In this document: positions 10,088 through 22,300 of the stretch, piece by piece
How positions within the stretch are numbered: position 1 is the stretch's first letter
How the letters are laid out: each line of letters opens with the position of its first letter
Source: Prosopocoilus inquinatus
Taxonomy: Eukaryota; Arthropoda; Insecta; Coleoptera; Lucanidae
NCBI GenBank assembly: GCA_036172665.1
Contig: CM069875.1
Span: 12,666,001-12,730,000, forward strand
Length of the DNA: 64,000 nucleotides
Reading direction: 5' to 3'
Program-made: the position numbers and the translations under genes
Notes under the pieces: model-generated
The model's database searches: none
Told to the model about the DNA's origin: nothing
The model's input: the letters and a program-made list of their open reading frames with translations, nothing else

Positions 10088-10560
10088 GCGCTTCAAGGTC
10101 CGTTACGAGGTCACCTCAGTCATTTCAAGGTCGCCTCAAGGTCACCTCACAGTCATTTAAAGGTCACCTCAGAGTCATTTCAAGGTCACCTCGAGGTCAT
10201 TTCAAGGTCATCTCAGGGTCATTTCAAGGTTATTTCAAGGTCACATCAAGGTCATTTCAAGGTCACCTCGAGGTCTTTTCAAGGTCACCTCAAGGTCATT
10301 TCAAGGTCATTTCAAGGTCACCTCAAGGTCATTTCAAGGTCACCTTAAGGTCATTTCAAGGTCACCTCAAGGTCATTTCAAGGTCACCTCAAGGTCATCT
10401 CAAGGTCACCTCAAGGTCATTTCAAGGTCACCACAAGGTCACCTCAAGGTCACCACAAGGTCATTTCAAGGTCACCTCAAGGTCATTTCAAGGTCACCTC
10501 AAGGACATTTCAAGGTCACCTCAAGGTCATTTCAAGGTCACCTCAAGGTCATGACCTTGA
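10088..10560. repeat. 11-bp minisatellite, TCAAGGTCA-based
   Basis: More than 40 units alternating between CCTCAAGGTCA and TTTCAAGGTCA (period 11, often 22). Units at the left end are more diverged and those from 10270 onward nearly identical. Minisatellites are frequent at Polinton ends, so it may belong to element 1's right terminus, but this is not shown. An open frame through it is a by-product of the 33-base (11-codon) periodicity. Confidence 0.9.
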
Positions 10561-10587
10561 CCTTGAAGCTCATGGTGGGGTCACGTC

Positions 10588-10677
10588 AGGAATAGGCCGA
10601 TTCTGGAACCTCCTCCGACCTTGACCTTGAATTTTATTGGTCAAGGTCGGAGGAGGTTCCAGAATCGGCCTATTCCT
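10588..10677. repeat. Perfect 39-bp inverted repeat with 12-base loop
   Basis: The arm at 10588-10626 (AGGAATAGGCCGATTCTGGA...) is exactly matched by its reverse complement at 10639-10677. It contains the same GGTCAAGGTC word as the neighbouring minisatellite. It would extrude as a cruciform or a stable RNA hairpin. Confidence 0.9.
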
Positions 10678-11404
10678 ACTACTTGGTGGCGCCGGGATGA
10701 CAGTGTAGACTTGGATGTTCTTCTGGTACAAGGTAATTTGTTTTCTTGTGTTTTTTACATTTTTTTATTTATTTAAAAAAATATATATTTTTTTAATATT
10801 AAAAAAAATATATTGTCTTTTATGTACGTGTTTTTTTTAACACAGGACTTTCCTCTGTATATGTGCTGTTCCCAGCAACGTTACTTTCTGTAACTCCCTT
10901 ACACTAGCTATCGCCGAAATGTGTTTAATGTTTTGTTCCAGTGACTTTGGGAGGCTTTGCTAAGGCTCCTACAATGATTGGGATTGTTTCCACTTTACAT
11001 CCCCAAATTCGTTTAATCTCGATTTCTAGAGACTTATATTTTAACCGTTTTTCCGCCTCTTTGGTTATTATATTGTGGTCCGCTGGTATTGAGATCTCAA
11101 TCATTTTACATAATTTGTTTTTATTGTCTTTAATTACTTTGTCTGGGCTTATTCGCATTCACAATGTTATCTGTGCGTATGGGTTGGTTTCACTGTATAT
11201 TAACATCTTCAATATTTATGACCTCATCTGGTTGGTGATTGTACCATTTAGTTTTTATTGGACCATCTGATGCGGCCACCAATTTTCTGACGTAAATATT
11301 GACATATTTTGTCGTGTCTGGATGTATATTTTACTTTCGCCAGTTCACTGCAAGCGGAAGTAATATGCTCGATATGTTTGCCTACCTTTTGGCATATGCG
11401 ACAT

Positions 11405-12341
11405 CCCAAGCAGCAAGGTGTCGTCTTTTTCACGTCAAGAATTGGTCATCGTTTACGTCGAATGACCAATGTCAATGACGTATTAAAGACGTAAAAATGA
11501 CGGGCAAATGTCACAGCCCGGCGACGTCATTTTTGTACGTCAAATAGTCGTGTATTTCTGACGTCATTTTTAATTGTATTATATATGACGCATAAGTAAC
11601 CAAGAAACTAAATCATATTTTAACTTTTATTCAAATATCTGTACATATGTATACATATACCTACGAACAATAAATAAATAATATTTTAAATAAATTCATA
11701 TTCAATTCAATTCAAACACATATTTTTTTTAATTTCAAATAAAAATAACATAAAAAGCTATTACTAAATAGTTTGATTCTACTCTAGAGTGAAATAAAAC
11801 AATTGAATTAAGTGTCAAAGTCCTATCATAAAGACCGTTAAAATATGAATATATCAGGTTATGAAATATGAGTTACCAATACCCACCTTCTTTACACTGT
11901 TTGCTAATAACTAAAACAATAAATACCGAATCGCACTAAAACTTAAGCACCATGGGCACTACGATTACGATATGCAAGAACAATGTCCCAATGTCGAGTG
12001 TCGGCGCATGCGTCGCATACCCCGTAATACGTGGAAGTCAAGTAAATTTCTTATGTATTAAAATGATATTAGTTAATAAATTCAATCATGTTTATAATGT
12101 ATACTTTCCTACAAAATCTAATATCTTGTCAAATCTATAACTAAATTTATTATCGAAACGAAACTTTTAAAATTAATGTCAAATTTATGTTATTAATGTG
12201 TCGTTCTATTCACGTGATTTATAAACGTCAAATTTTAAACAAAATTTTTACGAAAAAGTGACGTTTAAAACTGGTCATTCGACGTCATTGACCCATTTTG
12301 ACCAAATAATGACGTGATAAAACGACTGCTTGCTGCTTGGG
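11405..12341 (+). mobile_element. Non-autonomous DNA transposon, copy 1
   Basis: 937 bp bounded by CCCAAGCAGCAAG at 11405-11417 and its reverse complement at 12329-12341. Inside the ends there are many TGACGT/ACGTCA words, arranged as imperfect longer TIRs. Flanks show a 2-bp duplication (AT), deduced because removal of one AT restores the LINE reading frame. It has no transposase; a 62-codon open frame inside is not conserved in copy 2. The superfamily is unresolved: Tc1/mariner duplicates TA specifically, which does not fit. Confidence 0.8.
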
Positions 12342-12589
12342 ATTTAGCATCCGTTCTTTTTTTGTAAATTTTCTTTTCAATGTGCCTTGTACATACGTAG
12401 GACTTAATTTTGCGCTGCGCATATAAAGGCCTTAGTTTCAGGTTTCATCGGTCTGTCTCTAAGCCAAGCATTAGTGAGGGGAGAGGTTTGTCTTACGTAT
12501 TGCCCATGCATCGGTTTGCCTGTCCATTTGGTTTGGAATCCCATTTTGATCTTTGTTTTTATTTCATTTTTGGTTTTTAATGCTTGTTG

Positions 12590-13506
12590 CCCAAGCAGCA
12601 AGCAGTCGTTTTTATCACATCGTTATTTGGTCAAAATTGGTCAAGGACGTCGAATGACCAGTTTTAAACGTCATTTTTTCGTAAAAATTTTGTTTCAAAT
12701 TTGACGTTTATAAATTACGTGAATAGAACGTCACTTTAATAACATAAATTTGACATTAATTTTAAAAGTTTCATTTCGATAATAAATTTAGTTATAGATT
12801 TGACAAGATATTAGATTTTGTAGGAAAGTATAAATTATAAACATGATTGAATTTATTAATTAATACCATTTTAATACATAAGAAATTTACTAGACTTCTA
12901 TTACGGGGTACGCGACGCATGCGCCGACACTCGATATTGGGACATTGTTCTTGCATATCGTAATGGTAGTGCCCGTGGTGCTTAAGTTTTAGTGCGATTC
13001 ATTTTTAAGCGTTAATTTATTATGTATTAGCTAACTAAAGTATATTCTACTTGTATGTCTACTGGCTTTAGGTATTTATTGTTTTAGTTATTAGCAAACT
13101 GTGTAAAGAAGGTGAGTATTGGTAACTCATATTTCATAACCTGTTATATTCATATTTTATTGGTCCTTGTGATAGGACTTGGACACTTAATTCAATTGTT
13201 TTATTTCACTGTGGAGTAGAATCAAACTGTTTAGTAATAGCTTTTTATGTAATTTTTATTTGGAATTTTAAAAATATGTATGAATTTATTTAAAATATTA
13301 TTTATTGTTCGTAGGTATATGTATACACATGTACAGATATTTGAATAAAAATTATAATATGATTTAGTTTTTTGGTTACTTATGCGTCATAGGGCTGTGA
13401 CATTTGCCCGTAATTTTTACGTCTTTAATACGTCATTGAAATTGGTCATTCGACGTAAACGATGACCAATTTTTGACGTGAAAAAGACGACACCTTGCTG
13501 CTTGGG
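12590..13506 (-). mobile_element. Non-autonomous DNA transposon, copy 2 (inverted)
   Basis: 917 bp, reverse-complement relative of copy 1 throughout (for example the CGACGCATGCGCCGACACTCG region at about 12911-12931 matches 12000-12015 inverted). Ends are CCCAAGCAGCAAGCAG at 12590 and CTTGCTGCTTGGG at 13494-13506. Flanks show a 2-bp duplication TG, and its removal restores the LINE frame. Differences between the copies are scattered substitutions and small indels, so they are not a very recent duplication. Confidence 0.8.
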
Positions 13507-13910
13507 TGTTTTGAAGGGTTTTCTGTTAATGTATCTGTGATGTGTAGATTTTCTTTGAATTCTTCATATTGTTTCGTTATTGATTTTGTTCCTCGTGTAT
13601 TGTCACATTTTAGTATTGATTTGATTAATGGGTATTGTTGTTTGGATTTCAAATATAGGGCTATATTGCAAATTTCTTGTTGATAGACTGCTTCTAGTTA
13701 GTTAAATCCTCTGCCTCCTTTAGACCTTGGACAGTACAGTCTGTCACTGTCTAATCTGGGATGGTGCATCCATTGAGGGTCAGTATTTTTCTGGTTTTCG
13801 AGTCTATATTTCGAATCTCTTTTGTTGTCCTATTGATGATTCCGAAACTGTATTGTAATATGGGTACTGCCAGCGCACTGTGGTCCCGCTCCATGTAAGC
13901 GTTGGCTAAA

Positions 13911-14080
13911 AATGCATTTTCGGAATATCATCCTACATGATACAAATTATTTGTATCATAAAGTAGACAAATTGAAGTTTTGTTTAACCAAATATTTTAT
14001 GATTTGAAGCTTTAATAATTATGCTATGCACCCCCAAAGTTGACCGTTTCGTTACCGGTGAAGAATCCCGGCGCGCATGC
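13911..14080. other. Spacer without recognisable gene
   Basis: Short AT-rich stretch between two LINE remnants; it holds a CCGGCGCGCATGC word and nothing coding. Confidence 0.5.
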
Positions 14081-14089
14081 TTCCATAAT

Positions 14090-15937
14090 ACAATAAAATA
14101 ATAATAATAATAAAGTGTCTTTATTTTCTCTGACTGGCATCACAAAATAATTGACAAATTCAGTTATAAGAGAAAATTATAGGCGGAGTTCAGAAGGGTA
14201 ATACATAGTATATCCATCTGCTTTTTCACTCAACCTACTATTGATTAGGAATAATTACGGTGCGGTAATGATTACAAAAAATCAAAGATTAGGTTATTTG
14301 AGACAAAGAAATTACAATAATTAATAAACCAGAAATAAACAATTTGAATGAAATGTAAATTAGAAAAAAAAATATATGTCTACATATGTATATAAAATAT
14401 ATTTCCATCTGAACAACATTCTATATATAAGGGATAATGATGTATTTAAGTAATAAAAGTATTACGAGTATAACGCACTTAAAAGTGATCATTTGCATAG
14501 GGTTTTAAAAATTACTGAACGAAATCGTGCATCAGATAATTCTTTTACTTTCAGTGGAATGGAGTTATACAATGACGTAATGCAATAGCTAAATGAGCGC
14601 TCAAACAATGCTGTTTTGTGTATCGGAGGGGGGGTTAACAATCCTTTGTTTCTGATATTCAAGTGATGCACATCAGTTCTGAATGAGATTTTTTTGTATA
14701 AGTACTTTGGACAATTGTTTTTGATTATTTTATGAAATAGGCAGAAGGAATGCAAAGTGCGCCGATTAGACATATTTAATCAATTAACCTGAGAAAGTTT
14801 GTGTGAAATTCTTTCTCTTCTGCGTATATTAAAGATAAATCGCAAGCAAGAGTTTTGGACTACCTGAATTCTCCTTTTCATGTCACTGTCTAAACATGGG
14901 CCATACACAGAATCAGCAAAATTGAAGTGTGATAGAACTAGCGAGTCACAAAGAAGAGTTTTAGTTTTTCTATTTAGGAATGATCTATTGGAATAAATTA
15001 TCCTCAGTGCAGCATAAGCTCTATTTATACTATTAAGTACATGTCCTTTAAAACGTAAATTAGTGTCCAATAAAAGTCCCAAATTTGTTGCTTCATTTAC
15101 AAACGAAAGTGCGGTATTATCAACTAAAATATTGAGTCCGTCGATGGTGCCTTTACTGCTAAATAACATACAAGTAGATTTGAGGGGTAGATTTATAGTT
15201 AAGGAATGATCATGCGAAGCTTTTACTAAAGAGCATAAATCTTCATTAATCAGATTACAAGCAGTTGCACGATTTGCAAAGTTAAAAGAATAGTAAAGCT
15301 GCGTATCATCAGCGTACATGTGAAAAAGGCAATTTTTTATATACGTCTCAAAATTACTTGTGTATAAAGTGAATAAGATCGGGCCAAGTATGGAGCCTTG
15401 TGGAACACCATGCAGTACCGGAATGTTTTGAGATACTGTGTTATCTACAATCACTTTCTGATGGCGTCCTGTAAGATAACTTTCAATCAAGGCACAGGCA
15501 TCCGCTGATAATCCCACATAGTGAAGAATTGCGATCAAAGTTTGGTGGTTAAGACAATCAAACGCTTTACTATAATCCAGTAAGACTAAAATAGTTTCAA
15601 GTCCATTGTCAGCTGCCCTTAGTAGATCATCAGTTATGTTAAGCATGGCTGTTGTACAACTATGAGAGGGCCTGAAACCGGATTGTGTGGGTGGAAGAAT
15701 GTTATTGAGGTGAATATGTTCACGAAGTTGCAGTTCTAGGATTTTTTCCATAATTTTGGACAAGGTAGGTAAGATACTGATGGGACGCAAGTGTTTCATA
15801 TCACTAGGGTTGGGAATTTTTGCTATTGGCAGAATAATAGCTTGTTTCCACGCAGAGGGAAATACGTTATGTTCCAAACAAAAATTGATTATATGTGTGA
15901 TGAATGGCAGAATATGAGGACAACACATTTTTAACAT
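14090..15937 (-). mobile_element. 5'-truncated LINE (CR1/Jockey-like) with reverse transcriptase
   Basis: The 385-residue frame (15937-14780) is the RT domain: LRPISILPTLSKIMEKI, the LDYSKAFDCL palm motif, GVPQGSILGPILFTLY and catalytic MYADDTQLY. It ends at a TGA at 14780-14782; the same frame continues at once (14773-14489) with the LINE C-terminus (FCLFHKIIKNNCPKYLY...), so one nonsense codon separates them. Endonuclease and ORF1 are absent, as expected from 5' truncation. The 3' end on the minus strand is a (TTATTA)n tail at about 14096-14116. The insertion is otherwise well preserved and fairly young. Confidence 0.88.
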
Positions 15938-16700
15938 AACGATATATAACGATATATAATAATAATAATATAATATACCTATATTGCGCTAACTTTTTGC
16001 AACTTATTTCATATTACTAAAATGGCCACTCTTCCTACTACATAAAAATAAATTATTGATGTTTCAAGTGTATTCATTAATTCGCTAGAATTATTTGATT
16101 AAACACATTACTAAAATTTTAAAAAATAAATTCGAGTAAACTTTTAACTATTAGCAGGGTTTATCCCAGTCAATTTCTCTAGCATATATGGAAGCTCGTT
16201 TAATTGTCTACAAAATGCAATAAAATTTATACTGCATTTCGATGCAATTCTGTGTGAAAACGAGAAAAGTTCGAAGAGAGGTTGGATTACTGTTTTCTAA
16301 CGCGGAACGTAATTGCCCGTTATTTACATTTTTAAACATTTATATGTGAGCAAATATTATTTAGTGATAAGAACAAATAGTTTTCTATGTTTTTTATTAT
16401 GAATTTCACCTATGGTTAACCATAGACCGCTAACTTTTATTGAAATCAAAATAAGTTGTTTTCACGGAAATTACGGTCGACCACAAATATTTTTATTTTT
16501 TTTATCAATCAACAATATGTAAAATAACAATTATTCGCAATACCTACTTGGTGTCGAAAATATTTTCTATTATTGAACAAGTACTGATAACTTTCTTGAG
16601 GTTTTATACATATAAAAGGCTTTGACGAAAACTGAAACTTTGCAAATCACTTTGTGGAAGCCAGTCGTGATATCTGTTGTTATATTGCAATCAAACACGT
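15938..16700. other. AT-rich non-coding region
   Basis: No open frame of note on either strand and no recognisable element apart from a short (ATA)n run at about 15955-15975. It may include the 5' flank of the transposase pseudogene. Confidence 0.5.
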
Positions 16701-16705
16701 GAAAA

Positions 16706-17304
16706 ATGAATTCTATAACCATCAATAAACAAGAATTATGTATTGCTTTCATGGAGCACGGAAAGCATATATCTTCGGCAGAGCATTACATACAAGAAAA
16801 ATTTCCTAATCGCAGTGAAGCAAATTTCATTTGCGTGATTGTCAAAGTTCAGAAGTATATTCTACCACAATTCAAGCAAAGGTGGAATGGAGCTGGAAGG
16901 ACCAAGGACAAATTTCTGCTAAGAAATACTGATTGGATCACCAAAGATTTGACAGTGCAGTTTGATGAAGAAAATTTACCCTCTACATATTCAGAAAGTA
17001 AACGAGGACGACCTTGTAAGAAATATGAATTTTTGGCGGAGAGAAGCAAACGTAGAAAAACAATTAAACGGTTTAGAGAATCTGTACTAGAGCAAATTCA
17101 TCATTCTTATATACAAGGATTGCGGTCGCTTGGAGAATTTAAACATTCTGCCATGGTTGATAAGGTGTACGCTTTTTATCACCCGAAGATTTAAATATAT
17201 TACATGAAAATTTAGTAGAAGAAAAAATATTTGTAGTACCTCATTCACACGACGAAGCTTTAGCTTTATTTCTGGATTTAAATTTAACAAAAAGTCAATA
17301 CGAA
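16706..17304 (+). pseudogene. RAG1/Transib-like transposase, 5' part
   Basis: A 162-residue frame (MNSITINKQELC...) with a basic KRGRPCKKYEFLAERSKRRK segment. At about 17180 a frame change leads to a second frame (LSPEDLNILHENL...) that runs to 17304, where Polinton element 2 has inserted. The reading continues in frame at 61104 on the far side. The N-terminal style (GRPxK followed by a RSKRRK run) is known from multi-copy, transposase-like proteins of animals. Assignment to the RAG1/Transib superfamily rests on the distal half. Confidence 0.5.
17299..17304. repeat. 6-bp target-site duplication of element 2, left copy
   Basis: TACGAA, identical to 61098-61103. Six-base duplications are the hallmark of Polinton integration. 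Confidence 0.95.
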
Positions 17305-17418
17305 AGTAGGATAAAAAGGGGCACTTCCGGCCGTTTTTCCCGTAAGAATAACCAAAACTTCCGGTCGTAAATTCAAGTGTCTTATCGGCTCGATCAATCG
17401 TATGTGCTCGTGTTGCTC

Positions 17419-17447
<29 letters not shown>
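17305..17447. repeat. Left TIR of element 2, outer part
   Basis: Matches the reverse complement of 60955-61097 almost base for base, including the GGCACTTCCGGCCG block and a (GT)n run at about 17419-17438. It is cut at 17447 by the nested gypsy. Confidence 0.95.
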
Positions 17448-17449
<2 letters not shown>

Positions 17450-17634
17450 TTATGTTTTTGGAAAACTCGAAAGAGTTTTTAAAAACAATTTATTTGAGAA
17501 ATTACAAACCGACAGCGATTTTAGCCGCACGGAAATACTGTAAAAACTAAGCAAGTTACATATTCATACGTATTTATACATATTAATTTGCTGATGCGCT
17601 TCCTGCTGACCGGGGATAATGACCGTACATAACT
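17448..17634 (-). repeat. 3' LTR of the errantivirus-like element
   Basis: 187 bp, one difference from the 5' LTR. The polypurine tract is at 17635-17646 on the minus strand. Confidence 0.95.
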
Positions 17635-17643
17635 CCTCCACCC

Positions 17644-19330
17644 TTAAGACGTGAAGCTGAGGGCTGTCCGAGGCGTTGGCTTCACCCCAATTTCTTCCAG
17701 AGGGATATCTGATGCGGCTGGTTCGGGCGTCGTCCTTGGATGAAGACATTTCCATCTTATGTAGATGATGTAACAAATAAATATTATTAAAAGACAATAC
17801 AATAAAATTGTCCAAACACTTGCGGAAACATGTACAGATTTTGGGCTGCCGTCGATCCGATGTCTTAAGTTTTTAAGTTGACTCAACAGGGGATGAACAT
17901 CGTCGAGATCTACGTGTTCCAATCGCAGTGGGCCGACTTCTTCTTTACTTCTTGATTGACTTCGATTAATTTCTATCTTCGGTAATTTTACGATGTTGAT
18001 TTCCTGGGATGTTACTTGATGCGACTGCAGTACCAAATTTTCTATCTTCATTTTGCACTTTTCTTGTAGCTTGACGACGTAACTTCCATGAAGGGTTTCA
18101 CGGCTTTCCTGATTCTCACACTTCTTAATTACGACAGTTTCATAGGGAAATATCGACAACCATTCATCACTTCGTATTTTTTGAATTTTGTTTTCATCTA
18201 ATTTAATTGTCTCGGGTGAGCAGTGACTGTAATTTTGTGTATGCTGAATCAATTGAACTACACAGGGTGCAGATCGCGTTATTCTATTAATGTTTAACGA
18301 ATGACATAGGTATTGACTGTTTATTATTTCTTGACATTTTTCATTTTCTACTGCGTAATTTGACTCATGTATAATTAGGTATTTTATTGAGGGATTATTA
18401 TTTGAAAAATGTTTTCACGCACATTTACAGGAAAGGAATATAAGTGATAGTACTCGTAAGGTTGTTTTTCTACGAGGGGTACCAATAAAACAAATACAAT
18501 CAAGTTACCTTTCGTGTAGCTTTTCACTTCTATACTGTCTTCGAGAAATTTGATATTATTTTCATTTATTTCACATGGGAATTTTGTTGTTTCAGTTAAC
18601 CATTGTTGAACATGTTTTAGCTCTTGCATTAAATTATCGGGTTCGACGATAGATGTATGCATAGTATTGAGTTTCGCAAATGTAATCGCTTCTTCTAACG
18701 TGTCTAATAGCTCTTGTATCACACTCGCAGACATGAATAATTGGTCATAAACAGTATTAAAAGTGAGTAAGGTCATGATTTTAGCGTCTTCTAGTTTTGT
18801 ATTGTTCACAGTGTATTCTAATTGCATTATCCGTGATTGGATAACTAATTGATTACTCATCAGCCCTTTCATTGTTTTATTGAAACGTTCGATAGCGTGG
18901 TTGTTAGCGAGACTTGTTCCCTCATTAATGTTTTTATATTGTCTTGAGATTTCGATAAGGACTCTATGGCGTGGTCATAGCGCTGCGCATCCTCTTGATC
19001 TAAATTTCCTGTAATGCATTTGATTATTCCACCTAATCCATTTATGAATCCTCTTTTACTCCTTTTTGGTTGCTGCGGTATTATTCTGTTCAAAGTTTTC
19101 TCTACGCTTCTAATTTTATCATTTATAATATATCGGTAATTGTACATTTCTCTTTGATAATTTTTCCCATTTTCACTTGATAGTCCCTTTTCTAAATTAT
19201 TAATATTATTTCTCAATGCTTCTATTTCTACTTCTATTTTCCCCAAATCTATGGTCCTAATAAGCTTCTAATAATCTATTACGTTTTGTGCTAATCCTAA
19301 TCGCACTGGATACAGCCCTGGATTGTTTGT
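17644..19330 (-). pseudogene. env: env (baculovirus F-like fusion glycoprotein), broken
   Basis: Three minus-strand frames form one damaged env: 19246-18869, 18872-18384 and 18252-17644, with an in-frame TAG just upstream (near 19268) and about 130 further bases lacking a long frame. A furin-type site PKRSKR followed by the hydrophobic GFINGLGGIIK fusion-peptide-like stretch lies near residue 85 of the first frame. The last frame has a membrane anchor (VWTILLYCLLIIFICYIIYI) and a short cytoplasmic tail. In errantiviruses such proteins mediate entry; here a stop and at least two frameshifts prevent synthesis. The 5' end probably overlaps the pol end and would be reached by splicing; no clear signal peptide was found. 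Confidence 0.85.
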
Positions 19331-22300
19331 TATTTTCTTGATGTCGTTGGCTTGGGTGTCCCAGGGACGGCATCTGCAACAACAGGATGTCTTAAGTTGC
19401 GTAGCGCCACTCTTCTTGTTTTATTGCCATCCTTTATTTCGGCAGTGTAATCGTTATTCACTTTCATTAATTGAAATGGTCCTTTATATTTTGGCGTTAA
19501 TTTATTTCGGTTATTACTCAATATTTTTTCATATACGTTTTGACCTATACGAAATACTTCATGACCTTTCTTATTTTCGTTTCTTTTCTCTATTATTTTA
19601 GTTTTACTAGTAGTCATTCCTTCGTGAACTTTTTCGTAAATCTTCTGCATCTTTTCCTTGTGTGAATCGATGTATTCTTGATAACGCTGATGGGTGTAGT
19701 CCAAATCAAACAGGTTTCTACTGTTAATGAGTCCAAACACTAATTCATTTGGCGTTTTATTTGTCACCGAATGAATCGTGTTATTGTAGGCAATGATCGC
19801 ATACTTCATTAATTGATCGATGGGTTCCTTATATTGTCTTTCAACATCCGTAAATGCTCAATGATTGTTGAGTGAAATCGTTCTGTGATTCCATTGGATT
19901 CTGGATTATGTGGGGTAATAAAGTGGATATCAATTTTGTGTAATTTCAATAGCTGTTTTACAGTCTCGTTATTAAACTCAGTTCCGTTGTCTAAAGTTAT
20001 ATTTTCTGGAGTTCCGTACATTCAAAAATATTCCGTGAAAGCATTCGTCACATCGATAGCATTTTTCCCGCTAATTTCTATTGCTTGGCCTAATTTTGAA
20101 AACGCATCCACAATAGTTACAAAATTTCTGGCTCCTACAGAAAGTGTGTCCGCGTGTAGACATTGAAATGGTCGCATGTATGTGTCGGTAATCATTAACG
20201 GTAATTTCGGAGGATTTCTCTCATATTTGCTAATCTTGCAAATACCACATTGATTGATGTAATTAATAACAGTCTCCTTTAAATTGGTCCAATAATATTT
20301 TCTTTGCAGCTGTTTTAATGTCTCGACAATTCCTCTGTGATTTGTCTTGCCTTCATGATAGTTACGAATAAGGTTTTCCTGTTCGTCTTGGTCATTAACA
20401 ACAATCAGTTTTTCTGTACATCTTATTATTTTCGGTCCATTATTTGAGACATGTTTCGTGTAGACTGTGCAGAGTGATTTGTATATTTCCTCATTGCAGT
20501 ATACGTAATACGTTTTATTCTTTGTCATAAATTCTTTTATGAATTTTAAGATTTGTTTCTTCTGTTGATTTTTTGGTACTTTGACGTTATATATTGTTTG
20601 ATTTTTGTTCCGATTGACTTCGCATATCAATTTATTCGCAAGGGTTTCTTGAATGTGTACCTGTGTTGGTTTAGCGTCAATGGCTTCGTTTAAAATTTCG
20701 ATGCTTTGTGTTGGTTCTGCAGTGTCCGTAGAATCTATTGTCAAAATATTTTCTTCGTCGCTATTCCTTGTCTCTTCAATTGATGGTGCTGATAAATTTT
20801 GAATCACTTCTTCCGGATTTGGCGTATTAACTTCTCTCGATGTGGAGGGTTGTTCTAGTTCTTGTAACAATTTATCTAATTCTTCGTCTGGGTTGACTAT
20901 TACGGACTCCGTTTCTAGCGCATTTATTTGAATACGCGATAATGCGTCCGCATTAGCATTTTGCTTACCGGGTTTGTGAATGATTTCGTAGTCAAATTCT
21001 TGCAAACGTAGTCTCCATCGGACTAATTTCGAGTTGGGTTCTTTTAAATTAAATAACCATACTAGAGGCCTATGGTCTGTATAAATTTTGAATTTTTCCC
21101 CATACAAATATGGTCTGAAGTATTTAGTCGCCCACACAATTGCTAGGAGTTCTTTCTCGATTGTACTATATTTGGATTCTGTGTCCGATAACGTGCGGGA
21201 TGCATAGGCGATGGGTTTGTCTTTTCCTATTTCTCCTTGTGATAGTACTGCACCTAATGCTACATTCGAGGCATCCGTCGTGAGAATAAATGGTTGACTG
21301 AAATCTGGGTATTTTAAAATCGGATCGTTTATTAAAATTTTCTTGCACTGGTTGAAACATTTAATGTACTCAGGCGTTAATTCAATTTTGGTTCCCTTTT
21401 TCAAAAATCTTGTCATAGGCTTAGTTAATTTAGCGAAGTTTTGAATGAATCTTCTATAATATCCTAAAAGTCCTAAAAACGCCTTAATTTCCGTCGAGGT
21501 TTTTGGAATGGGGTAGTTTACGATCGCTCGAATTTTATCCGGGTTTGGTTTAACTCCTTCCGGTGTAATAACGTGCCCCAAGTACGCTACTTCCTTTCTT
21601 AAGAATTCCAATTTGTCCAATTGTACTTTTAGATTGGCCTTTCGTAGTCGTTCAAAAACGGCTCGCAGTCTCTCGATATGTTCTTGTAACGAGGTCGAAT
21701 AAATAATAACGTCGTCCAAATACACCAAACAATATTCATTTTGTATTCCTCTTAGGATGTTGTCCATAACTCGCTGGAACGTCGCTGGTGCATTTTTCAA
21801 TCCGAACGGCATTCTTCTAAATTCATAGTGGCCTTGCTCGGTCGAAAATGCTGTCTTTGGGATGTCTTCCGGTTCCATTCCGATCTGGTGATATCCTGAG
21901 GCTAAGTCCAGTGTAGTGAATAAGTGGCTCCTTCCTAATTTATCCAGGATGTCGGTGATGTTAGGCAAGGGGTATTTGTCGTCAATCGTCTTCTCTTTCA
22001 GCTTCCGATAATCAATCACCATGCGCCACTTCCTTTTTCCTGTTGCGTCCATTTTCTTCGGAACAATGTGAACCGGACATGACCATGGTGAAACACTTGG
22101 CTGAATTATACCTTGCTGGAGCAGTGATTGAACCTGATTTGCTATTTCCTGTTTCTGAATTGGAGCTTGTCGGTATGCCCTGGTATAATTTGGCTTTTCA
22201 TCTTTCAGATTTAGATTATGCTTAATTTCGTTCGTGAAGGTTAAGGGAATGTTGTCGTTATGAAATATATCCTTGAATTCGAGACAGAGTTTCCTTATTG

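Larger units (their letters stand above)
1..10560. mobile_element. Polinton/Maverick element 1, right part
   Basis: A run of Polinton genes: packaging ATPase, DUF8207-type protein, small fibre-like protein and integrase on the plus strand, then protein-primed PolB on the minus strand. This convergent order with PolB pointing inward from the right end is a common Polinton layout. The left terminus and the capsid and protease genes lie outside the window. The right terminus is not fixed: after PolB there is a minisatellite and a hairpin, and no second TIR copy is present for comparison. The limit given is a guess at the end of the minisatellite. It differs from element 2, whose PolB is on the plus strand, so the two are different lineages. 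Confidence 0.75.
10690..13910 (-). mobile_element. Decayed non-LTR retrotransposon, C-terminal part of ORF2, with two nested insertions
   Basis: Minus-strand fragments of one LINE lie at 13910-13507, 12589-12342 and 11404-10925. The recognisable pieces are, in order, an LAVPILQYSFGIIN-like segment, a zinc-binding CRICQKVGKHIEHITSAC motif (codons near 11400) and a final DKVIKDNKNKLCKMIEISIP segment that is typical of LINE ORF2 C-termini. The coding sense continues exactly across both nested ~0.93-kb elements once these and a 2-bp target duplication are removed. There are many stops outside these pieces. The 10690-10925 stretch is AT-rich and may be the 3' UTR. A related RT fragment lies at 62760-63600. 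Confidence 0.75.

Noticed and set aside
10078..10554. 158-residue repeat protein (SRSPQGHFKV)
   Set aside because: The 11-bp minisatellite has a 33-base codon period, so an open frame arises automatically; no start context or homologue.
11248..12704. Several 60-76 residue frames
   Set aside because: They overlap LINE fragments and transposon ends in arbitrary frames; only the minus-strand LINE pieces have family motifs.
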